Assembly (NCBI GenBank): GCA_037046615.1
Contig: JBAOHD010000015.1
Location: forward strand, 1 to 64,000
Length of the DNA stretch: 64,000 bases
Direction of reading: 5' to 3'
Source of the DNA: Phosphoribacter sp037046615
Lineage (GTDB): Bacteria > Actinomycetota > Actinomycetes > Actinomycetales > Dermatophilaceae
The position numbers and the translations under genes are program-made. Positions 63,851 through 64,000 of the stretch are shown here, one piece after another. The notes beneath the pieces are model-generated. The model saw only the letters and a list, made by a program, of their open reading frames with translations, searched no databases and was not told where the DNA came from. Position 1 is the stretch's first letter. Every line of letters starts with the position of its first letter.

Positions 63851-64000
63851 CCGCGGCAGCCACGGTCGGTATGCCGGTCACCGTGGATATCCGGCGCGGT
63901 CCTCGACTGCTCGCGGCCGCTGGGTCGCAGGACCAGGTGGCCCAGGTGGCCCAGGTGGCCCAGGACGAGGGACTCTCGGGTCACCGGACACGCTGGCCCG
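63847..64000 (+). CDS. 5' end of a NuoF/RnfC-like gene (partial)
   Basis: GTG 63,847 overlaps the previous stop by 4 bp. Reads MPVTVDIRRGPRLLAAAGS, then DQVAQVAQVAQDEGLSGHRT. Only about 50 residues are in the window. Position after apbE and a haem membrane protein fits the NuoF-like electron-transfer subunit of such loci, but the part seen is too short to prove this. Confidence 0.4.
   Translation, partial: MTAAATVGMPVTVDIRRGPRLLAAAGSQDQVAQVAQVAQDEGLSGHRTRWP
63934..63960. repeat. 9-bp tandem repeat, three copies
   Basis: CAGGTGGCC at 63,934, 63,943 and 63,952, encoding QVA repeated in the partial gene at the window end. Confidence 0.85.

Larger units (their letters stand above)
18718..63877. 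repeat. dispersed octamer GTATGCCG, about 78 copies on both strands
   Basis: Hand count: 40 copies as GTATGCCG and 38 as CGGCATAC on the plus strand; one per about 560 bp, in genes and in gaps. Extended consensus is often GGTATGCCG. Only one copy (about 4,053) is seen before 18,700. Examples: 19,646; 22,253; 25,157; 27,594; 33,064; 42,434; 47,490; 54,989; 63,688. Confidence 0.9.

Noticed and set aside
18718..63877. GTATGCCG as a Chi-like or FtsK-orienting site
   Set aside because: Such sites are strand-biased along a replichore; here the two orientations are nearly equal over 45 kb.
18718..63877. GTATGCCG as a by-product of a common dipeptide
   Set aside because: It occurs in all six frames and in non-coding DNA.
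1..64000. CRISPR arrays, rRNA or tRNA genes
   Set aside because: No regularly spaced repeats with unique spacers and no cloverleaf with CCA-type end or rRNA signature was seen by eye; a covariance search could still find a tRNA.

Overview
The window is high-GC, densely packed DNA of an actinobacterium. It carries coenzyme F420 genes (cofC/fbiD and fgd), DUF222/HNH and DUF2510 proteins, a WXG/LXG-type secreted-effector cassette, frequent GTG starts and 1-8 bp gene overlaps. My best guess is a Micrococcales member near the Intrasporangiaceae; this is inference from gene content, not a phylogenetic result.

There are two very different parts. Positions 1 to about 18,170 are an accessory region of insertion sequences and defence-like genes. 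It holds a predicted PDDEXK/PIN nuclease gene cut by an ISL3 element with perfect 8-bp target duplications (98-3726). Next comes an element with an RHH regulator, a tyrosine recombinase and a DDE transposase (about 3,930-7,470). Then come a HIRAN-like protein, an Mrr-type protein without its nuclease domain, and an overlapping DUF4041/GIY-YIG gene (7817-11665). These are followed by a ClpP-fold protease with small partners, a GAF protein, an ISL3 remnant, and an IS3 nested in an IS481 element (15,976-18,168) that beheads a PDDEXK nuclease gene.

From about 18,170 to the end is chromosomal backbone. In order: a secreted-effector cassette with lipoprotein; F420 genes; lipase and glutathione peroxidase; a twice-deleted beta-CASP hydrolase; three tandem propeller-like paralogues; DUF72; a CorC/CNNM gene split by an IS1380 element; lipoproteins and a secreted serine protease; a PLP enzyme; Nudix; an antiporter-CBS-antiporter operon; a histidine-utilisation operon (IclR regulator, hutH, hutU, M20 hydrolase, hutF, lysE, hutI) with an antisense VapBC inside it; CHAD; an XRE regulator; and a two-component system leading into a flavinylation/electron-transfer locus (ApbE, haem-binding membrane protein, start of a NuoF-like gene).

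The most striking signal is the non-palindromic octamer GTATGCCG. I count about 78 copies (40 in one orientation, 38 in the other) from 18.7 kb to the end, where a 70% GC random model gives about 2, but only one copy in the first 18 kb and none in the IS1380 element. It occurs in all six reading frames, uses rare codons (ATA, TAT, GCA), and often sits in close inverted pairs, including both arms of a perfect 25-bp hairpin. This resembles a DNA uptake sequence or another genome-wide recognition site.

Many conserved genes carry one or more frame changes at G/C runs. These could be assembly indels as easily as real decay, and such genes are listed as pseudogenes with that caveat.
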